The position numbers and the translations under genes were made by a program. A stretch of DNA of 64,000 nucleotides from a bacterium. GTDB taxonomy: Bacteria > Hinthialibacterota > Hinthialibacteria > Hinthialibacterales > Hinthialibacteraceae. Under the pieces are notes generated by a model. That model had not been told where the DNA came from, did no database searches, and saw nothing but the letters and a program-made list of their open reading frames with translations. Positions within the stretch are counted from its first letter, which is position 1. The number at the start of each line of letters is the position of its first letter. Of this stretch, positions 39,239 through 48,213 are shown in pieces. The stretch is from assembly GCA_016125385.1 (NCBI GenBank), contig WGLV01000051.1:56570-120569 (forward strand). Reading direction: 5' to 3'.

Positions 39239-41761
39239 ATGAAACGATATCTGATTGCGATCGTTTTCGGTTCGCTCATTTTCGCCGCGCCGCTGGCGCA
39301 GGCCGCGCCGGAGGCGTTCGAAGTCGCGCCCGATCAGGCCGACCTGCTGCCGGGCGGCAAGGAAGCCGACGGCATCATCGGCGATTTTATTCTGCGTAAC
39401 GACATGGTCGAGGCGGTGATCTCGTGCAACGCCGTGCTGCGCAAGGCCAACATGGGCACCAACTGGACGGCGGTCACGCCGGGCTGCCTCTACGACCTCA
39501 CCTACCGCGGCGAGAACAACGATCAGCTGACGCACTTCGCGCCGCTCGGCCAGCAGGGCCCGGTGTCGTACGTGCGCATCGTCAGCGACGGTTCAGACGG
39601 CGCGGCGGCGGTGGAGGCGGTGGTCTCGGCGGCGCTGAACGGCGGCGTCTCGACACGGCACGTCTACCTGATCAAAGAAGGCTGGCGGGGCCTCTCGATC
39701 GCCACCACGCTGAAAAACGAAAGCAACGGAACCAAAACGATCAAAACCGCCGACCGCATCAGCCGGTTCACCGATGTGAAAACCTACGGAAACATCACCG
39801 TCGCCGACGCCATCGATCCCGCCGACAAATGCGGCTACGCCTACGGCTGGTTATCGGCCAACGGCGCGACGGTTCCGGGCGGCGAGATCACGCTGAAGCC
39901 GGGCGAAGAAGCCTACCTTCTGCGCTATTTCACGGTGGGTCATTCACCCGCCGAGGCCTACGGCATGGGCGTGATGCTGACCGCTGAAGACGGCGCGGGC
40001 ACGCTCAACGGCGCGTTGACCGGCGAGAACGGCGACCCCGTCGTCAGCGGCAAGATCACCATTCAGTTGAAAGACGGCGCGATCAACGCCTACCCCGGCG
40101 CGGATGGGCGCTGGTCGACGATGCTGGCGCCGGGCGAGTACAAGGTGACGTTCTCCGACATCGGCCGCGAGAGCGAGAGCGTCACGGTGAATGTGCAGGC
40201 GGGCGAGACCACGACCGTGAATCATAAAATGGCGGCGCCGTCGGCCATCGCGTTCGACATCCGCGGCGAGAAGGGCGAGAGCCTGCCCTGCAAGGCGCAT
40301 TTCGAAGGGCTGGAGGGGACGCCTCAGCCCAACCTGGGGCCGGATAACCGCGCGCACGGCTGCGCCGATCAGTATCATTCAGAGACAGGCAAGTTCGAGG
40401 TTCAGCTGGCGCCGGGACGCTACCGCGTCATCGTCACGCACGGCGTCGAGTTCAGCCACCTCGAACAGGAGATCGAGCTGAAGCCCGGCAAGACCGCCGC
40501 GTTCAAGGGCGTGTTGAAACGGCTGGTCGATACCTCGGGCTGGGTGAGCGCCGATTTTCATAACCACTCCACCCCCAGCGGCGACAACACCACCGGAACC
40601 GACGACCGAATCATCAACCTCGCCGCCGAACAGGTCGAGTTCGCCCCCACCACCGAGCACAACCGCCTCTACGACTGGACGCCGCATATCGAAAAACTGG
40701 GGCTGAGCTCGCAACTGAACACCATCCCCGGCGTCGAACTGACCGGCCCGGCGGAGCACTTCAACGCGTTCCCCTTCAAGCCGGTTCCGCGCACGCAGGA
40801 CGGCGGCGCGCCGGTATGGAACGACGACCCGCGCATCGCCGCCATCACGCTGCGCAATTTTCAGGGGCCGATCCCCGAGCGCTGGGTGCAGATCAATCAC
40901 CCCAACATGGTACACAGCTTCACCGACCGCGACGGCGACGGCATGCGCGACAACGGGTTCGAAGGACTGAAAGACCTGATCGACGCGGCCGAGACCTGGG
41001 GGCCGAACACCTACGACGACAACATCCTCACCCGGGCGCCGTATCGCATTATCACCGCCAACGAAAAAGAACGCGTCTACATGCAGCGCCAGTTCATCTG
41101 GCTGCAACTGCTGAACATGGGGCATCGCTACTGGAGCGTGGCGGTGTCGGACGCGCACTCGGTGTACGGCAACGGTGTGGGCGGCTGGCGCACGTACATC
41201 CCCAGTTCGACCGACGACCCCGCGAAGATCGACTGGAAAGAGATCATCGCCAACGCCAAGCGCGGTCGGATTCTCATCACCAACGGGCCGTTTCTGCAGG
41301 TCGAGACCGAAGACGGGCAGATCTCGGGCGGCTCGGCGCGCGCGGCGGGTTCGATCGGGCTGCACGTGAAGGTTCAGTGCACCGACTGGATCGACATCGA
41401 CCGCGTGCAGGTGCTGGTGAACGGGCGCCAGCGGAAGGACGTGAACTTCACGCGCGAGTCGCATCCCGACTGGTTCAGTGACGGCGTGGTGAAGTTCGAT
41501 CGCGATATCGACGTGGCGCTCAGCGAAGACAGCCAGCTGATCGTGGTGGCGTACGGAAAGAATTTCACTCTGAAGACCGGCTACGGGACCAGCTGGCAGT
41601 CGAGCATGAATCCCTGCGCGTACATCAATCCGATCTTCGTCGATGTGGACGGCGGCGGGTTCACGCCCAACGGCGACACGCTCGATTTTCCGCTGCCCAC
41701 GGCGGGCGTGAGCGTGGCGGAGGCGAAGGCGATGCTGAACCGGTTTGAAACGGAGAAATAA
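39239..41761 (+). CDS. secreted CehA/McbA-family (PHP-like) metallohydrolase with carboxypeptidase-regulatory-like repeats
   Basis: GWVSADFHNHSTPSGDNTTGTDDRIINLAAEQVEFAPTTEHNRLYDW and later SVAVSDAHSVYGNGVGGWRTYI. Confidence 0.85.
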   Translation: MKRYLIAIVFGSLIFAAPLAQAAPEAFEVAPDQADLLPGGKEADGIIGDFILRNDMVEAVISCNAVLRKANMGTNWTAVTPGCLYDLTYRGENNDQLTHFAPLGQQGPVSYVRIVSDGSDGAAAVEAVVSAALNGGVSTRHVYLIKEGWRGLSIATTLKNESNGTKTIKTADRISRFTDVKTYGNITVADAIDPADKCGYAYGWLSANGATVPGGEITLKPGEEAYLLRYFTVGHSPAEAYGMGVMLTAEDGAGTLNGALTGENGDPVVSGKITIQLKDGAINAYPGADGRWSTMLAPGEYKVTFSDIGRESESVTVNVQAGETTTVNHKMAAPSAIAFDIRGEKGESLPCKAHFEGLEGTPQPNLGPDNRAHGCADQYHSETGKFEVQLAPGRYRVIVTHGVEFSHLEQEIELKPGKTAAFKGVLKRLVDTSGWVSADFHNHSTPSGDNTTGTDDRIINLAAEQVEFAPTTEHNRLYDWTPHIEKLGLSSQLNTIPGVELTGPAEHFNAFPFKPVPRTQDGGAPVWNDDPRIAAITLRNFQGPIPERWVQINHPNMVHSFTDRDGDGMRDNGFEGLKDLIDAAETWGPNTYDDNILTRAPYRIITANEKERVYMQRQFIWLQLLNMGHRYWSVAVSDAHSVYGNGVGGWRTYIPSSTDDPAKIDWKEIIANAKRGRILITNGPFLQVETEDGQISGGSARAAGSIGLHVKVQCTDWIDIDRVQVLVNGRQRKDVNFTRESHPDWFSDGVVKFDRDIDVALSEDSQLIVVAYGKNFTLKTGYGTSWQSSMNPCAYINPIFVDVDGGGFTPNGDTLDFPLPTAGVSVAEAKAMLNRFETEK

Positions 41762-41766
41762 CCGGC
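41738..41766. repeat. 29-bp imperfect direct repeat, left copy (3' end of the CehA-like gene)
   Basis: aaccggtttgaaacggagaaataaccggc; 24/29 match to 43499-43527. Confidence 0.55.
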
Positions 41767-41884
41767 GCCGGCAGTGCCGGAGCCAGGTATCTGGCGGAGC
41801 GTGATTCAGCGCTCCCGTTGGTCGCTGGTGCAAACGGATCGAGATCATGTGATATCTTTTAGCTGGACCAGAATACCTGGTTTT

Positions 41885-41921
41885 GCAGGGTTGGCTCAAA
41901 GCGAAGCGTAACCCACCCTGC
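41885..41921. repeat. palindromic intergenic element, copy 1
   Basis: GCAGGGTTGGCTCAAAGCGAAGCGTAACCCACCCTGC. Confidence 0.8.
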
Positions 41922-42134
41922 TGTAGATAACAACACATTGGCTTGGGGGGCGACACGCTTCCCAAGTCAATTTGCGTTAAAAATACCTGCTTGCGATTTT
42001 ATCGGATTTTATTTACAATGTTCATTACGACACAGAAATAGTTGAGCCATGCTGACGCGGATAGAGGCGAAGGGATTTACGCCGCGAAGGAGCGGCCCAA
42101 AGGGGTTATCAAGAAACTACTGAATCATTGTTGG

Positions 42135-42743
42135 ATGGCTAACAAGATGGATCCCAAAATAAAAGAATCTTGGGAGAACTACCTTAACCCAGAAGTAACC
42201 CGAGGCTCTCTGCTTGCGGCCTCCATTTATATCGCTGGGTTTGAAACTCTTAAATATTCAATAATCGAACGTATCCACTATTTTTTCAATAACGGCTTTG
42301 ATGAGACTCGGTATAAGTTCAAATCCGAATATCAAACGGACGTGCTAGCTCTGAATAAGAGCCCCATGTACGCAAGCCTAGCTTGGCTAAAAAGAATGGA
42401 AGCCATTGATGATACGGATATCGCTGCATTTGACCGTGTGAAGGACTGCCGAAACAAGCTCGCGCATGACCTTCTTTCTATATTGGCTGCCAGTGGTTTG
42501 CCCGAAAACTACGAGGAGTGTTTTAACGACATGCTTGCACTCCTTCATAAAATCGAACTTTGGTGGATTACAGAAGTGGAAATCCCCACAGATCCGGATT
42601 TGGCTGACAAGGAAATTGACTACAAAGGAATTATTCCTGAATCAATCATGAATATGCAGCTGCTATGCGATCTTGCTCTTGGCAACAATGAGCAGAGCCA
42701 GTTTTATTTGAAGGAATTTCGAAAGAGAACAGGTGGTTGCTAA
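42135..42743 (+). CDS. hypothetical HEPN-like protein
   Basis: MANKMDPKIKESWENYL...; DRVKDCRNKLAHDLLSIL has the RNxxxH pattern of HEPN domains. Confidence 0.6.
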   Translation: MANKMDPKIKESWENYLNPEVTRGSLLAASIYIAGFETLKYSIIERIHYFFNNGFDETRYKFKSEYQTDVLALNKSPMYASLAWLKRMEAIDDTDIAAFDRVKDCRNKLAHDLLSILAASGLPENYEECFNDMLALLHKIELWWITEVEIPTDPDLADKEIDYKGIIPESIMNMQLLCDLALGNNEQSQFYLKEFRKRTGGC

Positions 42744-42817
42744 TTATTATTGGCTTGACCAGCCGGTGGCCTCGTTTTGTTGAACGGTTGCAACCGCCTC
42801 TGACTAGCCCCAGCTTT

Positions 42818-42853
42818 GTAGGGTGGGCTCAAAGCGAAGCGTAGCGCAGCCTA
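42818..42853. repeat. palindromic intergenic element, copy 2
   Basis: GTAGGGTGGGCTCAAAGCGAAGCGTAGCGCAGCCTAC. Confidence 0.75.
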
Positions 42854-42961
42854 CTTTACTTCATTACGATATAGCAATTGTTGAGTCATGCTGGCGCAGA
42901 TTCCCTCTGCGACTTTGACGCTCAGGCCACCGGTTACCTCAAAACGTTGGGCTCCTTGCAT

Positions 42962-43522
42962 ATGAAGCTTACTCTGAACAAGGTTGAGGTTGCCCGAAGC
43001 CAGCTACGGCAATCCATCTATATGCTCTTTTCGCACGCCGACCCGGTGGTCGTTCATACATTGGCGGCAGCAGCCAATCAGATTCTTTATGACTTGGTTA
43101 AGACCAATGGACACAACGGAATCGCCAGAAACCCACCTATCGTGCGTCCTGATAAGTTGGAGGAATGGAACAAATATCTGAAAGTTCCACAGAATTTTTT
43201 CAAGCATGCTGACCGGGATCCTACAGAGACACTGGAATTCGACCCGGAGATAACAGAGATCTTTATCCTAGACGCCGTCGTTTTCCTTCAATGCCTAGAA
43301 CTGCCGCTAAAACCAGCTGAGCGATTCTTTGCACATTGGTTCGCCTTGAAGCATCCAGACTTGTTGAATGAAGGTGTCTACAAAGATCTGATGCTTGGTT
43401 ACGCGAAGAAAATTGATGTAAAAGACTACGACACCATTTTGGATGCAATAAAGGTGATGGAGGAAATTGGCCCAACAAGTGGTTTCAGTGGATGTGCAAA
43501 TCGGTTTGACGGAGAGAAATAA
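42962..43522 (+). CDS. hypothetical HEPN-like/helical protein
   Basis: MKLTLNKVEVARSQLRQSIYMLFSHADPVVVHTLAAAANQILYDL...VPQNFFKHADRDP. Confidence 0.55.
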   Translation: MKLTLNKVEVARSQLRQSIYMLFSHADPVVVHTLAAAANQILYDLVKTNGHNGIARNPPIVRPDKLEEWNKYLKVPQNFFKHADRDPTETLEFDPEITEIFILDAVVFLQCLELPLKPAERFFAHWFALKHPDLLNEGVYKDLMLGYAKKIDVKDYDTILDAIKVMEEIGPTSGFSGCANRFDGEK

Positions 43523-43527
43523 CCGGC
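43499..43527. repeat. 29-bp imperfect direct repeat, right copy
   Basis: aatcggtttgacggagagaaataaccggc. Confidence 0.55.
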
Positions 43528-43545
43528 AGGATCACATTGATCGAC

Positions 43546-43627
43546 AAGCGCCCTTGGGTAAAACTTTTCCCGCTCAAGAGACGCTCCGCCCAAAGTCTCA
43601 TTCGCTTGCAAAAGTTTCACCCGGCGG
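43546..43627. repeat. 82-bp imperfect palindromic dispersed repeat, copy B
   Basis: aagcgcccttgggtaaaacttttcccgctcaagagacgctccgcccaaagtctcattcgcttgcaaaagtttcacccggcgg. Confidence 0.9.
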
Positions 43628-43669
43628 GCGCAGGCGGCGCCCGTGGCGAGTCTTGTTGAATAACGAAAT

Positions 43670-43715
43670 GAAAAAGGCTCTCTTTACCCGGATCGGTCGA
43701 GGGGAAGAGAGCCTT
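43670..43715 (-). terminator. Rho-independent terminator on minus strand
   Basis: Minus strand reads AAGGCTCTCTTcccctcgaccgatccgggtAAAGAGAGCCTTTTTC; 11-bp perfect stem. Confidence 0.8.
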
Positions 43716-43781
43716 GGTTTATCGTATGAGGAATCCACTCGCCGTGGTCAGCACTAGTGAGTGATACGGGCGCGGGGTGGG

Positions 43782-44015
43782 TCAGGCGGCGCAGTGGACG
43801 CGATGAGGGTGAAAGACGCGCTCGGCGATCAGGTCGATCAGGTCACGGTCGTATCCCGCGCAGACGGCGTGGGCTTTGAAGGAGTTCCGCGCCATGGAGA
43901 GCGACAGGTCGGCGCCGCCGAAGTGTTGAACGCAGCGGTCGCCCAGATAGGCTTCCTCAAGGGTTCGGGCGTCGCGAAAAAGCGCCCGGGTCTGCTGATA
44001 GCGTTTCATCGTCAT
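43782..44015 (-). CDS. small hypothetical protein, 77 aa
   Basis: MTMKRYQQTRALFRDARTLEEAYLGDRCVQHFGGADLSLSMARNSFKAHAVCAGYDRDLIDLIAERVFHPHRVHCAA; followed by the minus-strand terminator at 43670-43715. Confidence 0.5.
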   Translation of the reverse strand: MTMKRYQQTRALFRDARTLEEAYLGDRCVQHFGGADLSLSMARNSFKAHAVCAGYDRDLIDLIAERVFHPHRVHCAA

Positions 44016-44680
44016 GGCCTTTCCGAAATACTCACTGAATCCTTCCAGTATGCACGAAAAGCAAAAAGCAAGCCAATCATTCGCACAAAGATGAAACCAG
44101 ATCATTCATCCGCAATGGCATGAAATGTTGCACGGTTTGCTTCATTCGCTTCGATTCTCTCACATCGCCGCCGGGTCCGCAACCTCTTGATCTTTAAATG
44201 ATAATGGGCGTTTGGGCGGCGGGCCGCGCGGGGCGATTCTTTCGAATCATTACGTACTTAATCATATTTTATCGCATCCATCAACCGTTTTTCTAACTTT
44301 TTTTGTGAATCGCAGAAAATCCGGCAAATTTTGTAACAGGATTACCACAGGGGCTGAAACGCGCCATTCCGTCATACCCGAAGTATCGGATCAACGCGGG
44401 GCCGGGTTGAGGGGGGAGGCGCGGGACGGAATTTTTATCGATTATGCGACGGGCGAGTAAAAAAACGCGATTCGCCATTCTCAGAATGATCGCCGCGGCC
44501 TGACACGTGCATCGTATGGATATTGTTTCGGCGCGGCGGCGGGAAATCCTTGTTTTTTGGGGCGGGAGAACCTACGCTATGATGTTTTATTTTGTTGAGT
44601 TATGCCATACCGGGCGGGGCGGCGGGGGCGCGAACCCGCGCGACGCCCTCCCCAAAACCGAAAAGCACGGGTGATCCACC

Positions 44681-46243
44681 ATGAAACGACTGTTGGCGAC
44701 GTTAGGCTTATGCATCTTGCTATCAACGACGGCCGCGGCCTGGGCCGGCGGCGCTCCCGCGTCAACGGAGGGCGTTCTGATCGCACAGGCGGAATCGCAA
44801 GACGCCGGCGCGGCGGCCGAACCCGCCGCCGAAGCGCAGACGGCTGAACACGAAGCCGCCGCGGGCGAACACGCCGCCGAAGGCGGACACGGCGGCGAAC
44901 ACCTGGGCGAAAGCCTGCCGCTGTTCAGCGTGTTGCCCTTCGTGGGGATTCTCTTGTCGATCGCGCTGTTTCCGCTGTTCGCGCCTCACTTCTGGCATCA
45001 TCATTTCCCCAAGGTATCGGCGTTCTGGGCGCTGCTGCTGGCGCTTCCGTTTCTGGCGGCGTACGGCGGCGAGGCGGTTCACTCGATACTGCACATTTAT
45101 ATTCTCGACTATATTCCCTTCATCATTCTGTTGTGGTCGCTGTACACCATCTCGGGCGGCATTCTGTTGCGCGGCTCGATCGTGGGCACGCCGGTGGTCA
45201 ACACCGGCATGCTGTTCGTCGGCACCATGCTGGCCTCATGGATGGGAACCACCGGCGCGGCGATGTTGATGATCCGCCCGTTTCTGCGCGCCAACAAAGC
45301 GCGTAAAAACCGCACCTTCATGGTGTGTTTCTTCATCTTTCTGGTGGCCAACATCGGCGGTTCGCTGACGCCGCTGGGCGATCCGCCGCTGTTTCTGGGC
45401 TTTCTGCACGGCGTGCCGTTTTTCTGGACGCTGCACATCTTTCCTCACATGATGGCCTGCGTCGCGATTCTGCTGGTGGTCTACTTCATCATGGACAGTT
45501 ACTACTACAAGCAGGAAGACCTTTCGGCGCTGTTGAACGCGGAAAACAAGCAGCCGGTGCGGCTGGCGGGCGCATTTAACTTTCTGTTTCTGCTGGGCGT
45601 GATCGCCGCGATTCTGATGAGCGGCTATCTCAGCCTGGGCGAGATTTCGATTCTCGGCATTCCGGTTGGAATCGAGAGCCTGATGCGCGACGTCATCCTG
45701 GTCGCGATGGGCGGGCTGTCGCTGGCGCTGACGCCGCGCGACCTGCGCGAGGAGAACGAGTTCAGCTGGTTCCCGATTCAGGAAGTGGCGTACCTGTTCG
45801 CGGGCATCTTCATGACGATGATTCCCTGCCTCGCGATTCTGAAGGCGGGTACGGCGGGTCACGCCGCGCCGCTGATCAACGCGGTGCGCGAGCCGATCCA
45901 CTTTTTCTGGATCACCGGGGCGCTCTCCAGTTTTCTCGACAACGCGCCGACCTATCTGACCTTCTTCACCACCGCGCTGGGCCGTTTTTACCCCGGCCTG
46001 CCGGAGGCGGAGGCGGTGCCCAAGCTGATCGTCGACAACGTACTCTACCTCGAAGCGATTTCGGCGGGCGCGGTGTTTTTCGGCGCGATGACCTACATCG
46101 GCAACGCCCCCAACTTCATGGTGCGTTCGATCGCGGAAGAAGCGGGGACGCCGATGCCGAGCTTCTTCGGATATATGTTCCGCTATTCGCTGATCTTCCT
46201 GGCGCCGCTGTTCGTCGTGATTACTTTCATATTCTTCATGTGA
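44681..46243 (+). CDS. NhaD/ArsB-superfamily sodium:proton antiporter with His-rich exported N-terminus
   Basis: FLVANIGGSLTPLGDPPLFLGFLHGVPFFWT, GAVFFGAMTYIGNAPNFMVRSIAEEAG; N-terminal EHEAAAGEHAAEGGHGGEH. Confidence 0.85.
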   Translation: MKRLLATLGLCILLSTTAAAWAGGAPASTEGVLIAQAESQDAGAAAEPAAEAQTAEHEAAAGEHAAEGGHGGEHLGESLPLFSVLPFVGILLSIALFPLFAPHFWHHHFPKVSAFWALLLALPFLAAYGGEAVHSILHIYILDYIPFIILLWSLYTISGGILLRGSIVGTPVVNTGMLFVGTMLASWMGTTGAAMLMIRPFLRANKARKNRTFMVCFFIFLVANIGGSLTPLGDPPLFLGFLHGVPFFWTLHIFPHMMACVAILLVVYFIMDSYYYKQEDLSALLNAENKQPVRLAGAFNFLFLLGVIAAILMSGYLSLGEISILGIPVGIESLMRDVILVAMGGLSLALTPRDLREENEFSWFPIQEVAYLFAGIFMTMIPCLAILKAGTAGHAAPLINAVREPIHFFWITGALSSFLDNAPTYLTFFTTALGRFYPGLPEAEAVPKLIVDNVLYLEAISAGAVFFGAMTYIGNAPNFMVRSIAEEAGTPMPSFFGYMFRYSLIFLAPLFVVITFIFFM

Positions 46244-46270
46244 TTCATTGGAAATCAAAACGTACGGAAA

Positions 46271-46298
46271 GGGCGCGGCGATTGCCGCGCCCTTTTTT
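46271..46298 (+). terminator. Rho-independent terminator
   Basis: GGGCGCGGCgattGCCGCGCCCTTTTTT. Confidence 0.85.
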
Positions 46299-46388
46299 CG
46301 TTATCCGGCGCCGCGCGATAGCATGACCCGCGCACCGCCCGTATAATGAATATGAACAGAAAAATCATTTCATCTCAGGAGGTAAACC

Positions 46389-47063
46389 ATGACGCGCGTC
46401 GCGGTGATTTTATCAGGCTGTGGAGTGTTCGACGGATCGGAGATTCACGAGGCGGTGCTCACCCTGCTCTATCTCGACCGGGCCGGGGTGGAGACGCATT
46501 GTTACGCGCCCGACAAGAACCAGATGCACGTCGTCAACCACCTGACCCAGACGCCCGCCGAAGGCGAAACGCGCAACGTGCTGGTTGAATCGGCCCGCAT
46601 CGCGCGCGGCGAAATCAAAGCGCTGGCGAAACTGCGCGCCGATGAATACGACGCGGTGATTTTTCCCGGCGGCTTCGGCGCGGCCAAAAACCTGTGCGGC
46701 TACGCCGCCGAAGGCGACGCGTGCAGCGTCGATCTGGACGTGAATCGCGTCGTGTTGGACGCCCACGCGAAAGGCGTGGTCATCGGCGCGATCTGCATCT
46801 CGCCGGTGACGATCGCGCGGGCGTTGCAGGACAAGGGCGCGAACCCCGTACTCACCATCGGCTCCGACGCCGCCACGGCGGGCTCGTTGCGCGCGATGGG
46901 CGCGGTGAACGAGCCGCATTCAGTCAGCGAGATCGCGGTTGACGCCGCCAACCGGATCGTATCGACGCCCGCGTACATGCTGGGGCCGAGCATCGCTCAT
47001 GTGGCGAGCGGCATCGAAAAGCTGGTGAACGAAGTGCTCAAGATGGCCAAAGCGAAAGCCTGA
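46389..47063 (+). CDS. elbB: ElbB/YhbL-type glyoxalase (DJ-1/PfpI superfamily)
   Basis: VAVILSGCGVFDGSEIHEAVLTLLYLDRAGV...IFPGGFGAAKNL...GAICISPVTIARAL; hallmark ElbB sequence. Confidence 0.93.
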   Translation: MTRVAVILSGCGVFDGSEIHEAVLTLLYLDRAGVETHCYAPDKNQMHVVNHLTQTPAEGETRNVLVESARIARGEIKALAKLRADEYDAVIFPGGFGAAKNLCGYAAEGDACSVDLDVNRVVLDAHAKGVVIGAICISPVTIARALQDKGANPVLTIGSDAATAGSLRAMGAVNEPHSVSEIAVDAANRIVSTPAYMLGPSIAHVASGIEKLVNEVLKMAKAKA

Positions 47064-47071
47064 ATAAGCCA

Positions 47072-47593
47072 ATGGATTCCATCGGAACCGCTTTTATCGA
47101 ACATTCTCGCTGGAGGCTGTGCGAGGATTACGCGAAGCGGATGCGCGCCTGCCTGGAACGTCTTCCGGACGACGCCGTGTGGCGGCGCCCCAACGGCGCC
47201 AGCAACAGCGCGGGCAACCTCGTGCTGCACCTGTGCGGCAACGTCAGACAATGGGCGATTCACGGGCTGGGGGGCGCGGATGACGTGCGGCGGCGTTCAG
47301 ACGAATTCAACGAGACCGGCCCCATCGACAAAGCGGAACTGATCGAACGGCTGGAAACCACCCTGCGGGAGGCCGGCGAAGTCATCGCCGCGCTCGATCC
47401 GTCACGCCTCGAAGAGATGCGCTCCATTCAGGGATACGACGTGACCGTTCTACACGCGCTCTATCACGTGGTCGAACACTTTTCGTATCACCTCGGCCAG
47501 GTGTGTTACATCACCAAAGCCTTCACGGGAGAAGACCTGGCTTTCTTTCAGATCGGCGGCGACGGATACAAAACCGGCGGCCGCACCGCCTGA
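47072..47593 (+). CDS. DinB-like/DUF1572 family protein
   Basis: GASNSAGNLVLHLCGNVRQWAIHGLGG...VLHALYHVVEHFSYHLGQVCYITKAF. Confidence 0.75.
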   Translation: MDSIGTAFIEHSRWRLCEDYAKRMRACLERLPDDAVWRRPNGASNSAGNLVLHLCGNVRQWAIHGLGGADDVRRRSDEFNETGPIDKAELIERLETTLREAGEVIAALDPSRLEEMRSIQGYDVTVLHALYHVVEHFSYHLGQVCYITKAFTGEDLAFFQIGGDGYKTGGRTA

Positions 47594-47737
47594 CAGGCAG
47601 CGCCGGTGTGCAAGTATCTGGATCGTGCGAACCAAGCGCTCCCGCTGGCCGCTGGCATCATCAGATTGAGTTTGGCGGCGCGTGTTTTACCTGGATCGGG
47701 ATGGTCAGCATGAGGCGATTTTTTCAGAGAGGACGCG

Positions 47738-48130
47738 TTATTTGAGCCGGTCGCGGATTTCGGCGAGGATGCGTTCGGAGGCGTCACGGTCGCCGAACGC
47801 GCCGACGCGGATGCGAACCTGGGTGATGAATTTCTGAACGCCTTTCAGGTTGATAAAAATTTCCTTGCCATCCGCGCCCTTGGCGTGCAGGCGCGCCGAA
47901 ATGCCGTCTTTTTTCTGGTCGAGCACATTCAACTGAAGATCTTTCGCCGTATCGAGCGTCGCCTGCCATACTCGATCCAGCGCAAAATTCTCTTCCACGC
48001 TTAATTCGCCATTGATATAAGCCACCGTGCCCGCCGCCGCGCCGCCCGCCAGCAGCACGCCCGCGCAACCAGCGTTTAATAACAAGGCGCTGAGGCCTAA
48101 CGACAAAACGATCGATTTCAAACGGAACAT
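47738..48130 (-). CDS. DUF3568-like lipoprotein
   Basis: Lipobox LLLNAGCAGVLLAGGAAAGTVAYINGEL; ALDRVWQATLDTAKDLQLNVLDQKKDG...VRIRVGAFGDRDASERILAEI. Confidence 0.75.
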   Translation of the reverse strand: MFRLKSIVLSLGLSALLLNAGCAGVLLAGGAAAGTVAYINGELSVEENFALDRVWQATLDTAKDLQLNVLDQKKDGISARLHAKGADGKEIFINLKGVQKFITQVRIRVGAFGDRDASERILAEIRDRLK

Positions 48131-48213
48131 AGCGTCTCCATTTACGGTTAATTTAGCAGAATTCTGTTGCCAAGTGAGATACAGGCTATGAATTACACGC
48201 TCATACCGTAGCG

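Noticed and set aside
40379-41965. 528-aa minus-strand ORF antisense to the CehA-like gene (also 34981-36384 and 23029-24120)
   Set aside because: Same shadow-ORF composition; the plus-strand genes carry recognisable domains or signal peptides.
42041-42047. GTTGAGC/GTTGAGT before each HEPN-like gene, matching the integron R' core GTTRRRY
   Set aside because: No RYYYAAC partner or L'/L'' pairing at attC distances upstream, and no integrase nearby; the heptamer alone is too common.
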